Positions 1-9,912 of a stretch of 64,000 nt of DNA are shown in pieces. The notes beneath the pieces were generated by a model. The model was not told the origin of the DNA and did not search any database. It worked only from the letters and a program-made list of their open reading frames with translations. Numbering within the stretch: the stretch's first letter is position 1; each line of letters opens with the position of its first letter. Source of the DNA: Tetradesmus obliquus (lineage: Eukaryota; Chlorophyta; Chlorophyceae; Sphaeropleales; Scenedesmaceae); assembly GCA_030272155.1 (NCBI GenBank), contig CP126195.1, forward strand, positions 4,695,001-4,759,000, in the 5' to 3' direction. The position numbers and the translations under genes were made by a program.

Positions 1-1235
1 GTGCTGCTGCATGGCATGTAGGGATTGTGGCTGTCAGCTGCATGCAAGATGGCTGGCCAGCAGTGCACAGGGTGTCACTCAGATAGCCCTTGAGCTCACC
101 TGTTTGAGGGCACCTGCGCTTGTCGCCGTCCTGCATGTTCGCACCGCCCGGGGCTTGGGAGGTGCTGGCACCATGCTGCTGTAGGGTGGTTACTTCCTGG
201 TGTTCACCTGAGAGCGAGTGTGGGAACAAAATGGCATGTTCAGAAGCTTATTGTATGAGTAAACTACATGTGGATGTTGTGCTTTGGTGCTCAGACTTGT
301 CAGGAGTGGTTCCTGCTTCAAACGACTGCTGCAAGGCAGCACGGCACTTGGTGCCCATTTCACATACAGGCATTTGCAGTCATGCTGAATTGCCGAATGT
401 AATGGTAAAATTCCTGACATAATTCAACTACGCTCGTAGCTCTTGAACATGGCTCCTGCTGCTGTCACTCGCGTTGGTTGTGACGACTGTTGGCCTGCCA
501 AGCGATATGCACGGAGCCTGCAAGAAACCTTGCGGTCGATTAACTGTTAAATTTGATGATTGATTTAAGCATGGCTTGAGCCGAAATAAACTGCGATATG
601 GTGAAGAACTTCAAGACGGAAAGGTGCCCTGAAACAAGCCTGCTCCGAGCCACACAGCTGCCACGCTGCCAACTTATCATCGTCGACACATTATGCAACG
701 TACCTTTGGTTGAAGCAGAAAACCAATCCTGACGGGCCCTCGCAAGCCCACGTTGCAGGTGAGCCTGACGGGTCAACACGGATGTCCAGAGCACTGCAGC
801 TCGATCGCGTTGCTGCAGCACCTGCATACAATTTGTTTTGAACATTGAACGACGTTAAACACAGCGCAGTGCTGAAAGGCTTCGCCAAAAAATTAGGTGG
901 CAGCAGTGAGGCACCTGCTGGCACATGCTGCTGCTGTCACGCCCACCAACAACTGCAGTTGAAAAACACATGCCACCGTGATTCACAGCACACATAGCTG
1001 TAACGTTTCCTGTTGTCTGCTGCTGCTGCTGCTCCTGCCCAGGCAGATATCATATATTGCAAACAGTGCTACTGCCGCAGTAAAATCAGCTGCATACCCA
1101 GCAGCAGCAGGAGCACATCAGCCATAGCATAAAAAGGTAGGTGTGCACTTCAGGCACCAAGTCCAGGAACAGCAACAGAAGGGATGCAGTGCAGGCTAAG
1201 AACTGCTGCAGCAAAGGCTGGCATGCAATCACAGT
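1..1235. other. Non-coding part of the repeat unit downstream of the transposase
   Basis: This is the stretch between a transposase stop (off the left edge for this copy) and the left end of the internal TIR element. It recurs at 4283-5517, 7845-9079, 12127-13361 and 16409-17643. It is CTG/CAG-rich and has only short open frames with no recognisable product. A TGTAA, the usual green-algal polyadenylation signal, occurs near position 1000 of the unit and could end the transposase transcript. I see no gene here. Confidence 0.6.
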
Positions 1236-1962
1236 CTCAGCTGGGCATGGTACAAACGTAGCATCTGCATTTTGCAACAAATCAACACAGCTTGCAAGCA
1301 GACAGCCATGCTGGCATAGCAACCTGCTGTACGTGGCAGGCACAGTAAGGCACAGCTGCCAGTGCTGCTGCTTTGGTTTGCTTGCATCCCAACTGCACAG
1401 CAGGGCCCCCACCTGCCAGCAGCAGCAGCTTCAAACTGCTAGTAATTTTGAGCTCCAGAATTCGCCTTGATCACACAAGAAGGATGTTTGCAGGAGACTG
1501 TGTGGAATACTAGTCCTCAACAAACTCTGTGCAGCCACACTAGCTGCACGCGCGCAGCAGCTGCCGGTGGGCCTGAAGCGGTGTTGCGCACTTTGTAACA
1601 GATATGACAGTTGAAACTGTATGTGCAGCGCACAGCGCCAAGCAGCAGAGCGCAACAGCAGCGGCAGGGCACTTGGCACACCAGAACTGCAGTGCCTGAT
1701 CAGCCAGCAAGGGAAGCCCAGAAGTAGTACATTACACATCAAAACATGTTGCAGGCAGCAGCACCCACAGCAACACTCTACAGCGCAAGTTAACATATGT
1801 AACAGTCGAGTCGGGGCACTTCAAGGCAACGTGTTTTTAGCTCTTTTCTTGCAGCACACTGTGCCACTGCTAACAGCTCAAATTGATTTAGATTCGTCGT
1901 TGAAAGCTTGACATTTATATGTAGGCCACTTGTTCGCTACGTTTGTACCATGCCCAGCTGAG
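1236..1962. mobile_element. 727-bp non-autonomous TIR element (MITE-like)
   Basis: The element begins CTCAGCTGGGCATGGTACAA and ends with the exact inverse of its first 27 bases. The inverted match runs 29 bases (1234-1262 against 1936-1964) if two flanking bases are counted. Inside are only short open frames (about 100 codons on either strand) with no recognisable protein, so it would depend on a transposase supplied in trans. No direct target-site duplication is visible beside the TIRs. That it is a discrete element is shown by the second unit, which lacks it, and by the array ending exactly at its right TIR. Confidence 0.75.
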
Positions 1963-2068
1963 ACCGGTCAAACTCCATGATGCCGCAGGCTGTTGTTTGA
2001 CCTGACCAGTTACTTCTGTTCACACTGCTGCTAGAAGCACAGCTAACATATCCATACGTTTTGGATTC

Positions 2069-4272
2069 ATGCCTGCAGGGGGGCTGTCCATGGTGCGCAA
2101 GCACTCTTCAGGATGGAAGAGCAACCGCAGCACCACGGCCATGAGGGTGGCGGCGGTGGTGTGTGTGATAATGGCTTTGACCACAGCTGACGAAAAGTTT
2201 ACGCCCGCATATTATTACAGAGAGCAGTACCCTGACTACGCCAAGGAGGTACACGGGGACCTGAACCGGTTCTGCAAACTTCATCACAAGAACTTCACAG
2301 CAAACGGCACAGTGGCTACACCCAAGCATGGCGGCAGGCCCTCAAATGTCCCACATGCTGTCGCCTTCCATGCCAGCACAATATTCAAGGCTGGCAAGGT
2401 GGTAAAGGCCTACCCATCTGCAGATTCAAAGAGAAAGGTTGATGTGCACGTGTGGTGGACTTCAATCGAAGTCGCATGTCAGGAAAATGACACACTGCGC
2501 CAGCTGTGCACTGACTACAACATCACACCCAAGAGACTGCTGAAGTACATGAAATGGGCTGACCCCGACCTGGTGCGCAGGAGAATAGATGTGAAGCTGG
2601 ACTTGACAAAGATACAGAAACAAAGGCGAAAGGCAGCAGCTGCGGCGCTGTGGCAGAAGTACCAAAGTGACCCCGACATGCTGCAGCGCATATATTTCAT
2701 TGATGAGTGCAAATTCTGGATGTCAGACCTGGCAGGCGGCTCCGTCAAGGTCTATTGTGATGCACACGATGAAAACGTGCATGCTGTGCTGCCATGCAAA
2801 TGGATGCGCAAGGGCAAGGACGCAGAGCCGGTCAAGTTGCACTTTGTCTGCGCCGTCAACGCTGTGCACGGGCCCGTCTACTGCAAGTTTGTCACCGGCA
2901 CAACAGACAACAAGGACCATGCTGGCAACCTCAATGTACCGTACATGGTGAGTGTGCGCTGCTACTGCGCAGGCGCCTGCCATCGAAAGACATGCCAGCC
3001 CTGCTGTACTGTGTAGTAACAGTCCCGCAGTGCTTTTTTTAGTGCTGTAGTGAAGCTGCAGCGCTGCCCGTCCTCTGCTGTGAACATAACAGCAGAGTAA
3101 CTTGGTGACAGTACAACGACACCACCTGCAACAGCAAGCTGGAAACCAATGTGCAAGGATTGGTGCATGTCACATCCGTGCGTGCTCACGCGCAGCACAC
3201 TGCCCCCTGGCTGCAGCCAGTTGTCATATGCTGCAGCGCAGAACTCAAAGTCGCGCTCCAGCACCTGCTGCCTGCTGCTGCTGTAATAACCCTTGTCATG
3301 ACATGAGCCATCAGCTTGAATCAGCATGTTGTGCTGTGCATGGAGGAAATCAATCCCCCCATCCCACCAGTCCACTGCTACCTGAGCACACATACTGCTG
3401 CTGATGCCTAACCAGTACAGCATGCACACCAGCTGCTCCTCGCTTGTGTGCATGTAGCCCATGCATGTGCCAACCATATCAGCCAGCACACATGCACACA
3501 TCTTGCAATGAAGCGCTGCTGCTGTGGCGACTGCACGCGGCGCGCAGAACTTGAAGTGCTGCACACCTGGCAAGCAGCCAGTCAAGCCCCAGAACAATCT
3601 CTGCCCCCTCATAGACTTGGTGATGTATCTGACCTTGTCTGCACTGAGCCTGATGTAGAAGCGTCCCATCGCATCCATCCGCACCGCTGCGTTGCGCTCC
3701 TGCGCTGCTAACAAGGCTGCGCGCTGCCAATCCGGCAATTCTTGCACCTGCAGTTGAAGGACAAACCAACCCAGCAGGCCAAGAGCATGACTCAGCTGGA
3801 GTTTGTTCACTGCATGATGGACGTCAAAGACATAGCCAACCAACAGCAGGCGCAGCGCGGCACTACGCCGCTGTACATCTTTGACAACCCAAGTGTTCAC
3901 CTGGGGAAGGATGGCCTACAGATGTTGGTTGCAGGTGGCATCAATGAAGATCAACTGCTGCACATTGCACCCTACTCCCCAGATTTCAACAAGCCCATTG
4001 AACATGCATTTGGCAGCCTCAAAGCAGCCTTCCGCAACTACTTGTATAACAGCTGCCAGCTGGGTGGTGCTGATGTGAAGCCGCGAGACCTGCAGCGCGG
4101 CCTGTACAACACCTTTATGAAGATCACAGCTGCATCTGTCATGGCTGATGTATTGAAGCTGCCAGATTTGTGGAACATGGTGCGCAGCCGCAAGAGGAGT
4201 CTTTGTGTGTGCCGAGACGGGAAGCAGCGCCGCGGCACTGCTGGCGACTACCCCAGGAAAGACCAGCGCTGA
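2069..4272 (+). CDS. IS630/Tc1/mariner-type DDE transposase, two exons (unit 1)
   Basis: Exon 1 is 2069-2947 and exon 2 is 3754-4272. They are joined across a phase-0 intron (GTGAGT ... CTGCAG, 806 nt), giving 465 aa from the ATG at 2069. Catalytic-type motifs are D212 in YFIDECKFW, D337 in IFDNPSVH and E376 in YSPDFNKPIEHAF, the DDE_3 pattern of IS630/Tc1/mariner transposases. Thirty-eight residues lie between the second and third, against 34 in classical Tc1 and mariner. An extra Lys sits inside the usual SPDxNPIE box. The segment around residues 135-165 (NDTLRQLCTDYNITPKRLLK) could be part of a helix-turn-helix DNA-binding region. The frame is open throughout and the copy looks intact. It would cut and rejoin DNA at cognate TIRs; the 727-bp element beside it is the obvious candidate substrate, though that is inference. 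The intron carries an antisense open frame, described separately. Confidence 0.85.
2962..3678 (-). CDS. Antisense Vsr/DUF559-like endonuclease candidate inside the transposase intron (unit 1)
   Basis: The minus strand of the 806-nt transposase intron is open for 238 codons from an ATG at 3678 to a stop at 2964-2962, only 14 nt from the intron's other edge. The frame stays open upstream into transposase exon 2, so a longer start or an upstream exon is possible: the CTGCAG at the sense acceptor is a palindrome and could also serve the antisense strand. The C-terminal half resembles PD-(D/E)XK nucleases of the Vsr/DUF559 type. In order there is an SEEQLVCMLYWLGI helix, GGIDF (D110), LIQADGSCH (D123), then a RDFEF...VLRVS block matching the family's 'R-D ... 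G-x-VLR' end. The usual Glu of the E-x-D-G strand is Gln here (Q121). The residue pattern is what I see; the fold assignment is by memory of the family and needs a profile search. It could encode a nuclease acting at the transposon or intron site. Confidence 0.5.
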   Translation of the reverse strand: MDAMGRFYIRLSADKVRYITKSMRGQRLFWGLTGCLPGVQHFKFCAPRAVATAAALHCKMCACVLADMVGTCMGYMHTSEEQLVCMLYWLGISSSMCAQVAVDWWDGGIDFLHAQHNMLIQADGSCHDKGYYSSSRQQVLERDFEFCAAAYDNWLQPGGSVLRVSTHGCDMHQSLHIGFQLAVAGGVVVLSPSYSAVMFTAEDGQRCSFTTALKKALRDCYYTVQQGWHVFRWQAPAQ

Positions 4273-5515
4273 GTCTGCTGTTGTGCTGCTGCATGGCATG
4301 TAGGGATTGTGGCTGTCAGCTGCATGCAAGATGGCTGGCCAGCAGTGCACAGGGTGTCACTCAGATAGCCCTTGAGCTCACCTGTTTGAGGGCACCTGCG
4401 CTTGTCGCCGTCCTGCATGTTCGCACCGCCCGGGGCTTGGGAGGTGCTGGCACCATGCTGCTGTAGGGTGGTTACTTCCTGGTGTTCACCTGAGAGCGAG
4501 TGTGGGAACAAAATGGCATGTTCAGAAGCTTATTGTATGAGTAAACTACATGTGGATGTTGTGCTTTGGTGCTCAGACTTGTCAGGAGTGGTTCCTGCTT
4601 CAAACGACTGCTGCAAGGCAGCACGGCACTTGGTGCCCATTTCACATACAGGCATTTGCAGTCATGCTGAATTGCCGAATGTAATGGTAAAATTCCTGAC
4701 ATAATTCAACTACGCTCGTAGCTCTTGAACATGGCTCCTGCTGCTGTCACTCGCGTTGGTTGTGACGACTGTTGGCCTGCCAAGCGATATGCACGGAGCC
4801 TGCAAGAAACCTTGCGGTCGATTAACTGTTAAATTTGATGATTGATTTAAGCATGGCTTGAGCCGAAATAAACTGCGATATGGTGAAGAACTTCAAGACG
4901 GAAAGGTGCCCTGAAACAAGCCTGCTCCGAGCCACACAGCTGCCACGCTGCCAACTTATCATCGTCGACACATTATGCAACGTACCTTTGGTTGAAGCAG
5001 AAAACCAATCCTGACGGGCCCTCGCAAGCCCACGTTGCAGGTGAGCCTGACGGGTCAACACGGATGTCCAGAGCACTGCAGCTCGATCGCGTTGCTGCAG
5101 CACCTGCATACAATTTGTTTTGAACATTGAACGACGTTAAACACAGCGCAGTGCTGAAAGGCTTCGCCAAAAAATTAGGTGGCAGCAGTGAGGCACCTGC
5201 TGGCACATGCTGCTGCTGTCACGCCCACCAACAACTGCAGTTGAAAAACACATGCCACCGTGATTCACAGCACACATAGCTGTAACGTTTCCTGTTGTCT
5301 GCTGCTGCTGCTGCTCCTGCCCAGGCAGATATCATATATTGCAAACAGTGCTACTGCCGCAGTAAAATCAGCTGCATACCCAGCAGCAGCAGGAGCACAT
5401 CAGCCATAGCATAAAAAGGTAGGTGTGCACTTCAGGCACCAAGTCCAGGAACAGCAACAGAAGGGATGCAGTGCAGGCTAAGAACTGCTGCAGCAAAGGC
5501 TGGCATGCAATCACA

Positions 5516-5526
5516 GTCTCTGAGAC
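5516..5526. other. Scar of the TIR element in the short unit
   Basis: Where the other units carry the TIR element, this unit reads GTCTCTGAGAC. The flanks are unchanged and the retained bases match the outermost TIR bases on each side (CTC from the left end, TGAG from the right). The missing stretch equals 1239-1958 of the first unit. A few retained terminal bases look like the footprint of a cut-and-paste excision; a short deletion between the inverted repeats would look similar. Confidence 0.6.
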
Positions 5527-5630
5527 CGGTCAAACTCCATGATGCCGCAGGCTGTTGTTTGACCTGACCAGTTACTTCTGTTCACACTGCTGCTAGAAGC
5601 ACAGCTAACATATCCATACGTTTTGGATTC

Positions 5631-7834
5631 ATGCCTGCAGGGGGGCTGTCCATGGTGCGCAAGCACTCTTCAGGATGGAAGAGCAACCGCAGCACCACGG
5701 CCATGAGGGTGGCGGCGGTGGTGTGTGTGATAATGGCTTTGACCACAGCTGACGAAAAGTTTACGCCCGCATATTATTACAGAGAGCAGTACCCTGACTA
5801 CGCCAAGGAGGTACACGGGGACCTGAACCGGTTCTGCAAACTTCATCACAAGAACTTCACAGCAAACGGCACAGTGGCTACACCCAAGCATGGCGGCAGG
5901 CCCTCAAATGTCCCACATGCTGTCGCCTTCCATGCCAGCACAATATTCAAGGCTGGCAAGGTGGTAAAGGCCTACCCATCTGCAGATTCAAAGAGAAAGG
6001 TTGATGTGCACGTGTGGTGGACTTCAATCGAAGTCGCATGTCAGGAAAATGACACACTGCGCCAGCTGTGCACTGACTACAACATCACACCCAAGAGACT
6101 GCTGAAGTACATGAAATGGGCTGACCCCGACCTGGTGCGCAGGAGAATAGATGTGAAGCTGGACTTGACAAAGATACAGAAACAAAGGCGAAAGGCAGCA
6201 GCTGCGGCGCTGTGGCAGAAGTACCAAAGTGACCCCGACATGCTGCAGCGCATATATTTCATTGATGAGTGCAAATTCTGGATGTCAGACCTGGCAGGCG
6301 GCTCCGTCAAGGTCTATTGTGATGCACACGATGAAAACGTGCATGCTGTGCTGCCATGCAAATGGATGCGCAAGGGCAAGGACGCAGAGCCGGTCAAGTT
6401 GCACTTTGTCTGCGCCGTCAACGCTGTGCACGGGCCCGTCTACTGCAAGTTTGTCACCGGCACAACAGACAACAAGGACCATGCTGGCAACCTCAATGTA
6501 CCGTACATGGTGAGTGTGCGCTGCTACTGCGCAGGCGCCTGCCATCGAAAGACATGCCAGCCCTGCTGTACTGTGTAGTAACAGTCCCGCAGTGCTTTTT
6601 TTAGTGCTGTAGTGAAGCTGCAGCGCTGCCCGTCCTCTGCTGTGAACATAACAGCAGAGTAACTTGGTGACAGTACAACGACACCACCTGCAACAGCAAG
6701 CTGGAAACCAATGTGCAAGGATTGGTGCATGTCACATCCGTGCGTGCTCACGCGCAGCACACTGCCCCCTGGCTGCAGCCAGTTGTCATATGCTGCAGCG
6801 CAGAACTCAAAGTCGCGCTCCAGCACCTGCTGCCTGCTGCTGCTGTAATAACCCTTGTCATGACATGAGCCATCAGCTTGAATCAGCATGTTGTGCTGTG
6901 CATGGAGGAAATCAATCCCCCCATCCCACCAGTCCACTGCTACCTGAGCACACATACTGCTGCTGATGCCTAACCAGTACAGCATGCACACCAGCTGCTC
7001 CTCGCTTGTGTGCATGTAGCCCATGCATGTGCCAACCATATCAGCCAGCACACATGCACACATCTTGCAATGAAGCGCTGCTGCTGTGGCGACTGCACGC
7101 GGCGCGCAGAACTTGAAGTGCTGCACACCTGGCAAGCAGCCAGTCAAGCCCCAGAACAATCTCTGCCCCCTCATAGACTTGGTGATGTATCTGACCTTGT
7201 CTGCACTGAGCCTGATGTAGAAGCGTCCCATCGCATCCATCCGCACCGCTGCGTTGCGCTCCTGCGCTGCTAACAAGGCTGCGCGCTGCCAATCCGGCAA
7301 TTCTTGCACCTGCAGTTGAAGGACAAACCAACCCAGCAGGCCAAGAGCATGACTCAGCTGGAGTTTGTTCACTGCATGATGGACGTCAAAGACATAGCCA
7401 ACCAACAGCAGGCGCAGCGCGGCACTACGCCGCTGTACATCTTTGACAACCCAAGTGTTCACCTGGGGAAGGATGGCCTACAGATGTTGGTTGCAGGTGG
7501 CATCAATGAAGATCAACTGCTGCACATTGCACCCTACTCCCCAGATTTCAACAAGCCCATTGAACATGCATTTGGCAGCCTCAAAGCAGCCTTCCGCAAC
7601 TACTTGTATAACAGCTGCCAGCTGGGTGGTGCTGATGTGAAGCCGCGAGACCTGCAGCGCGGCCTGTACAACACCTTTATGAAGATCACAGCTGCATCTG
7701 TCATGGCTGATGTATTGAAGCTGCCAGATTTGTGGAACATGGTGCGCAGCCGCAAGAGGAGTCTTTGTGTGTGCCGAGACGGGAAGCAGCGCCGCGGCAC
7801 TGCTGGCGACTACCCCAGGAAAGACCAGCGCTGA
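5631..7834 (+). CDS. DDE transposase, two exons (unit 2)
   Basis: Exons 5631-6509 and 7316-7834. The protein is identical to the unit 1 copy, with the same splice sites. This is the unit without the 727-bp TIR element, so its upstream sequence differs: the gene starts about 105 bp downstream of the scar rather than downstream of a TIR. Confidence 0.85.
6524..7240 (-). CDS. Antisense Vsr/DUF559-like candidate in transposase intron (unit 2)
   Basis: Identical copy of the antisense frame in the second unit, still open across the intron. Confidence 0.5.
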   Translation of the reverse strand: MDAMGRFYIRLSADKVRYITKSMRGQRLFWGLTGCLPGVQHFKFCAPRAVATAAALHCKMCACVLADMVGTCMGYMHTSEEQLVCMLYWLGISSSMCAQVAVDWWDGGIDFLHAQHNMLIQADGSCHDKGYYSSSRQQVLERDFEFCAAAYDNWLQPGGSVLRVSTHGCDMHQSLHIGFQLAVAGGVVVLSPSYSAVMFTAEDGQRCSFTTALKKALRDCYYTVQQGWHVFRWQAPAQ

Positions 7835-9079
7835 GTCTGCTGTTGTGCTGCTGCATGGCATGTAGGGATTGTGGCTGTCAGCTGCATGCAAGATGGCTGG
7901 CCAGCAGTGCACAGGGTGTCACTCAGATAGCCCTTGAGCTCACCTGTTTGAGGGCACCTGCGCTTGTCGCCGTCCTGCATGTTCGCACCGCCCGGGGCTT
8001 GGGAGGTGCTGGCACCATGCTGCTGTAGGGTGGTTACTTCCTGGTGTTCACCTGAGAGCGAGTGTGGGAACAAAATGGCATGTTCAGAAGCTTATTGTAT
8101 GAGTAAACTACATGTGGATGTTGTGCTTTGGTGCTCAGACTTGTCAGGAGTGGTTCCTGCTTCAAACGACTGCTGCAAGGCAGCACGGCACTTGGTGCCC
8201 ATTTCACATACAGGCATTTGCAGTCATGCTGAATTGCCGAATGTAATGGTAAAATTCCTGACATAATTCAACTACGCTCGTAGCTCTTGAACATGGCTCC
8301 TGCTGCTGTCACTCGCGTTGGTTGTGACGACTGTTGGCCTGCCAAGCGATATGCACGGAGCCTGCAAGAAACCTTGCGGTCGATTAACTGTTAAATTTGA
8401 TGATTGATTTAAGCATGGCTTGAGCCGAAATAAACTGCGATATGGTGAAGAACTTCAAGACGGAAAGGTGCCCTGAAACAAGCCTGCTCCGAGCCACACA
8501 GCTGCCACGCTGCCAACTTATCATCGTCGACACATTATGCAACGTACCTTTGGTTGAAGCAGAAAACCAATCCTGACGGGCCCTCGCAAGCCCACGTTGC
8601 AGGTGAGCCTGACGGGTCAACACGGATGTCCAGAGCACTGCAGCTCGATCGCGTTGCTGCAGCACCTGCATACAATTTGTTTTGAACATTGAACGACGTT
8701 AAACACAGCGCAGTGCTGAAAGGCTTCGCCAAAAAATTAGGTGGCAGCAGTGAGGCACCTGCTGGCACATGCTGCTGCTGTCACGCCCACCAACAACTGC
8801 AGTTGAAAAACACATGCCACCGTGATTCACAGCACACATAGCTGTAACGTTTCCTGTTGTCTGCTGCTGCTGCTGCTCCTGCCCAGGCAGATATCATATA
8901 TTGCAAACAGTGCTACTGCCGCAGTAAAATCAGCTGCATACCCAGCAGCAGCAGGAGCACATCAGCCATAGCATAAAAAGGTAGGTGTGCACTTCAGGCA
9001 CCAAGTCCAGGAACAGCAACAGAAGGGATGCAGTGCAGGCTAAGAACTGCTGCAGCAAAGGCTGGCATGCAATCACAGT

Positions 9080-9806
9080 CTCAGCTGGGCATGGTACAAA
9101 CGTAGCATCTGCATTTTGCAACAAATCAACACAGCTTGCAAGCAGACAGCCATGCTGGCATAGCAACCTGCTGTACGTGGCAGGCACAGTAAGGCACAGC
9201 TGCCAGTGCTGCTGCTTTGGTTTGCTTGCATCCCAACTGCACAGCAGGGCCCCCACCTGCCAGCAGCAGCAGCTTCAAACTGCTAGTAATTTTGAGCTCC
9301 AGAATTCGCCTTGATCACACAAGAAGGATGTTTGCAGGAGACTGTGTGGAATACTAGTCCTCAACAAACTCTGTGCAGCCACACTAGCTGCACGCGCGCA
9401 GCAGCTGCCGGTGGGCCTGAAGCGGTGTTGCGCACTTTGTAACAGATATGACAGTTGAAACTGTATGTGCAGCGCACAGCGCCAAGCAGCAGAGCGCAAC
9501 AGCAGCGGCAGGGCACTTGGCACACCAGAACTGCAGTGCCTGATCAGCCAGCAAGGGAAGCCCAGAAGTAGTACATTACACATCAAAACATGTTGCAGGC
9601 AGCAGCACCCACAGCAACACTCTACAGCGCAAGTTAACATATGTAACAGTCGAGTCGGGGCACTTCAAGGCAACGTGTTTTTAGCTCTTTTCTTGCAGCA
9701 CACTGTGCCACTGCTAACAGCTCAAATTGATTTAGATTCGTCGTTGAAAGCTTGACATTTATATGTAGGCCACTTGTTCGCTACGTTTGTACCATGCCCA
9801 GCTGAG
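9080..9806. mobile_element. 727-bp TIR element, third unit
   Basis: Same element, same position in the unit and same 27-bp TIRs as the copy at 1236-1962; I saw no difference between them. Confidence 0.75.
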
Positions 9807-9912
9807 ACCGGTCAAACTCCATGATGCCGCAGGCTGTTGTTTGACCTGACCAGTTACTTCTGTTCACACTGCTGCTAGAAGCACAGCTAACATATCCATA
9901 CGTTTTGGATTC

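Noticed and set aside
1431-1911. Open frames of about 100-120 codons on both strands inside the 727-bp TIR element
   Set aside because: Low-complexity Gln/Ser/Leu content and no transposase motifs; treated as non-coding.
1230-1968. Target-site duplication around the 727-bp TIR element
   Set aside because: Flanks CACAGT and ACCGGT share no direct repeat; the matching bases outside the TIR are inverted, not direct.
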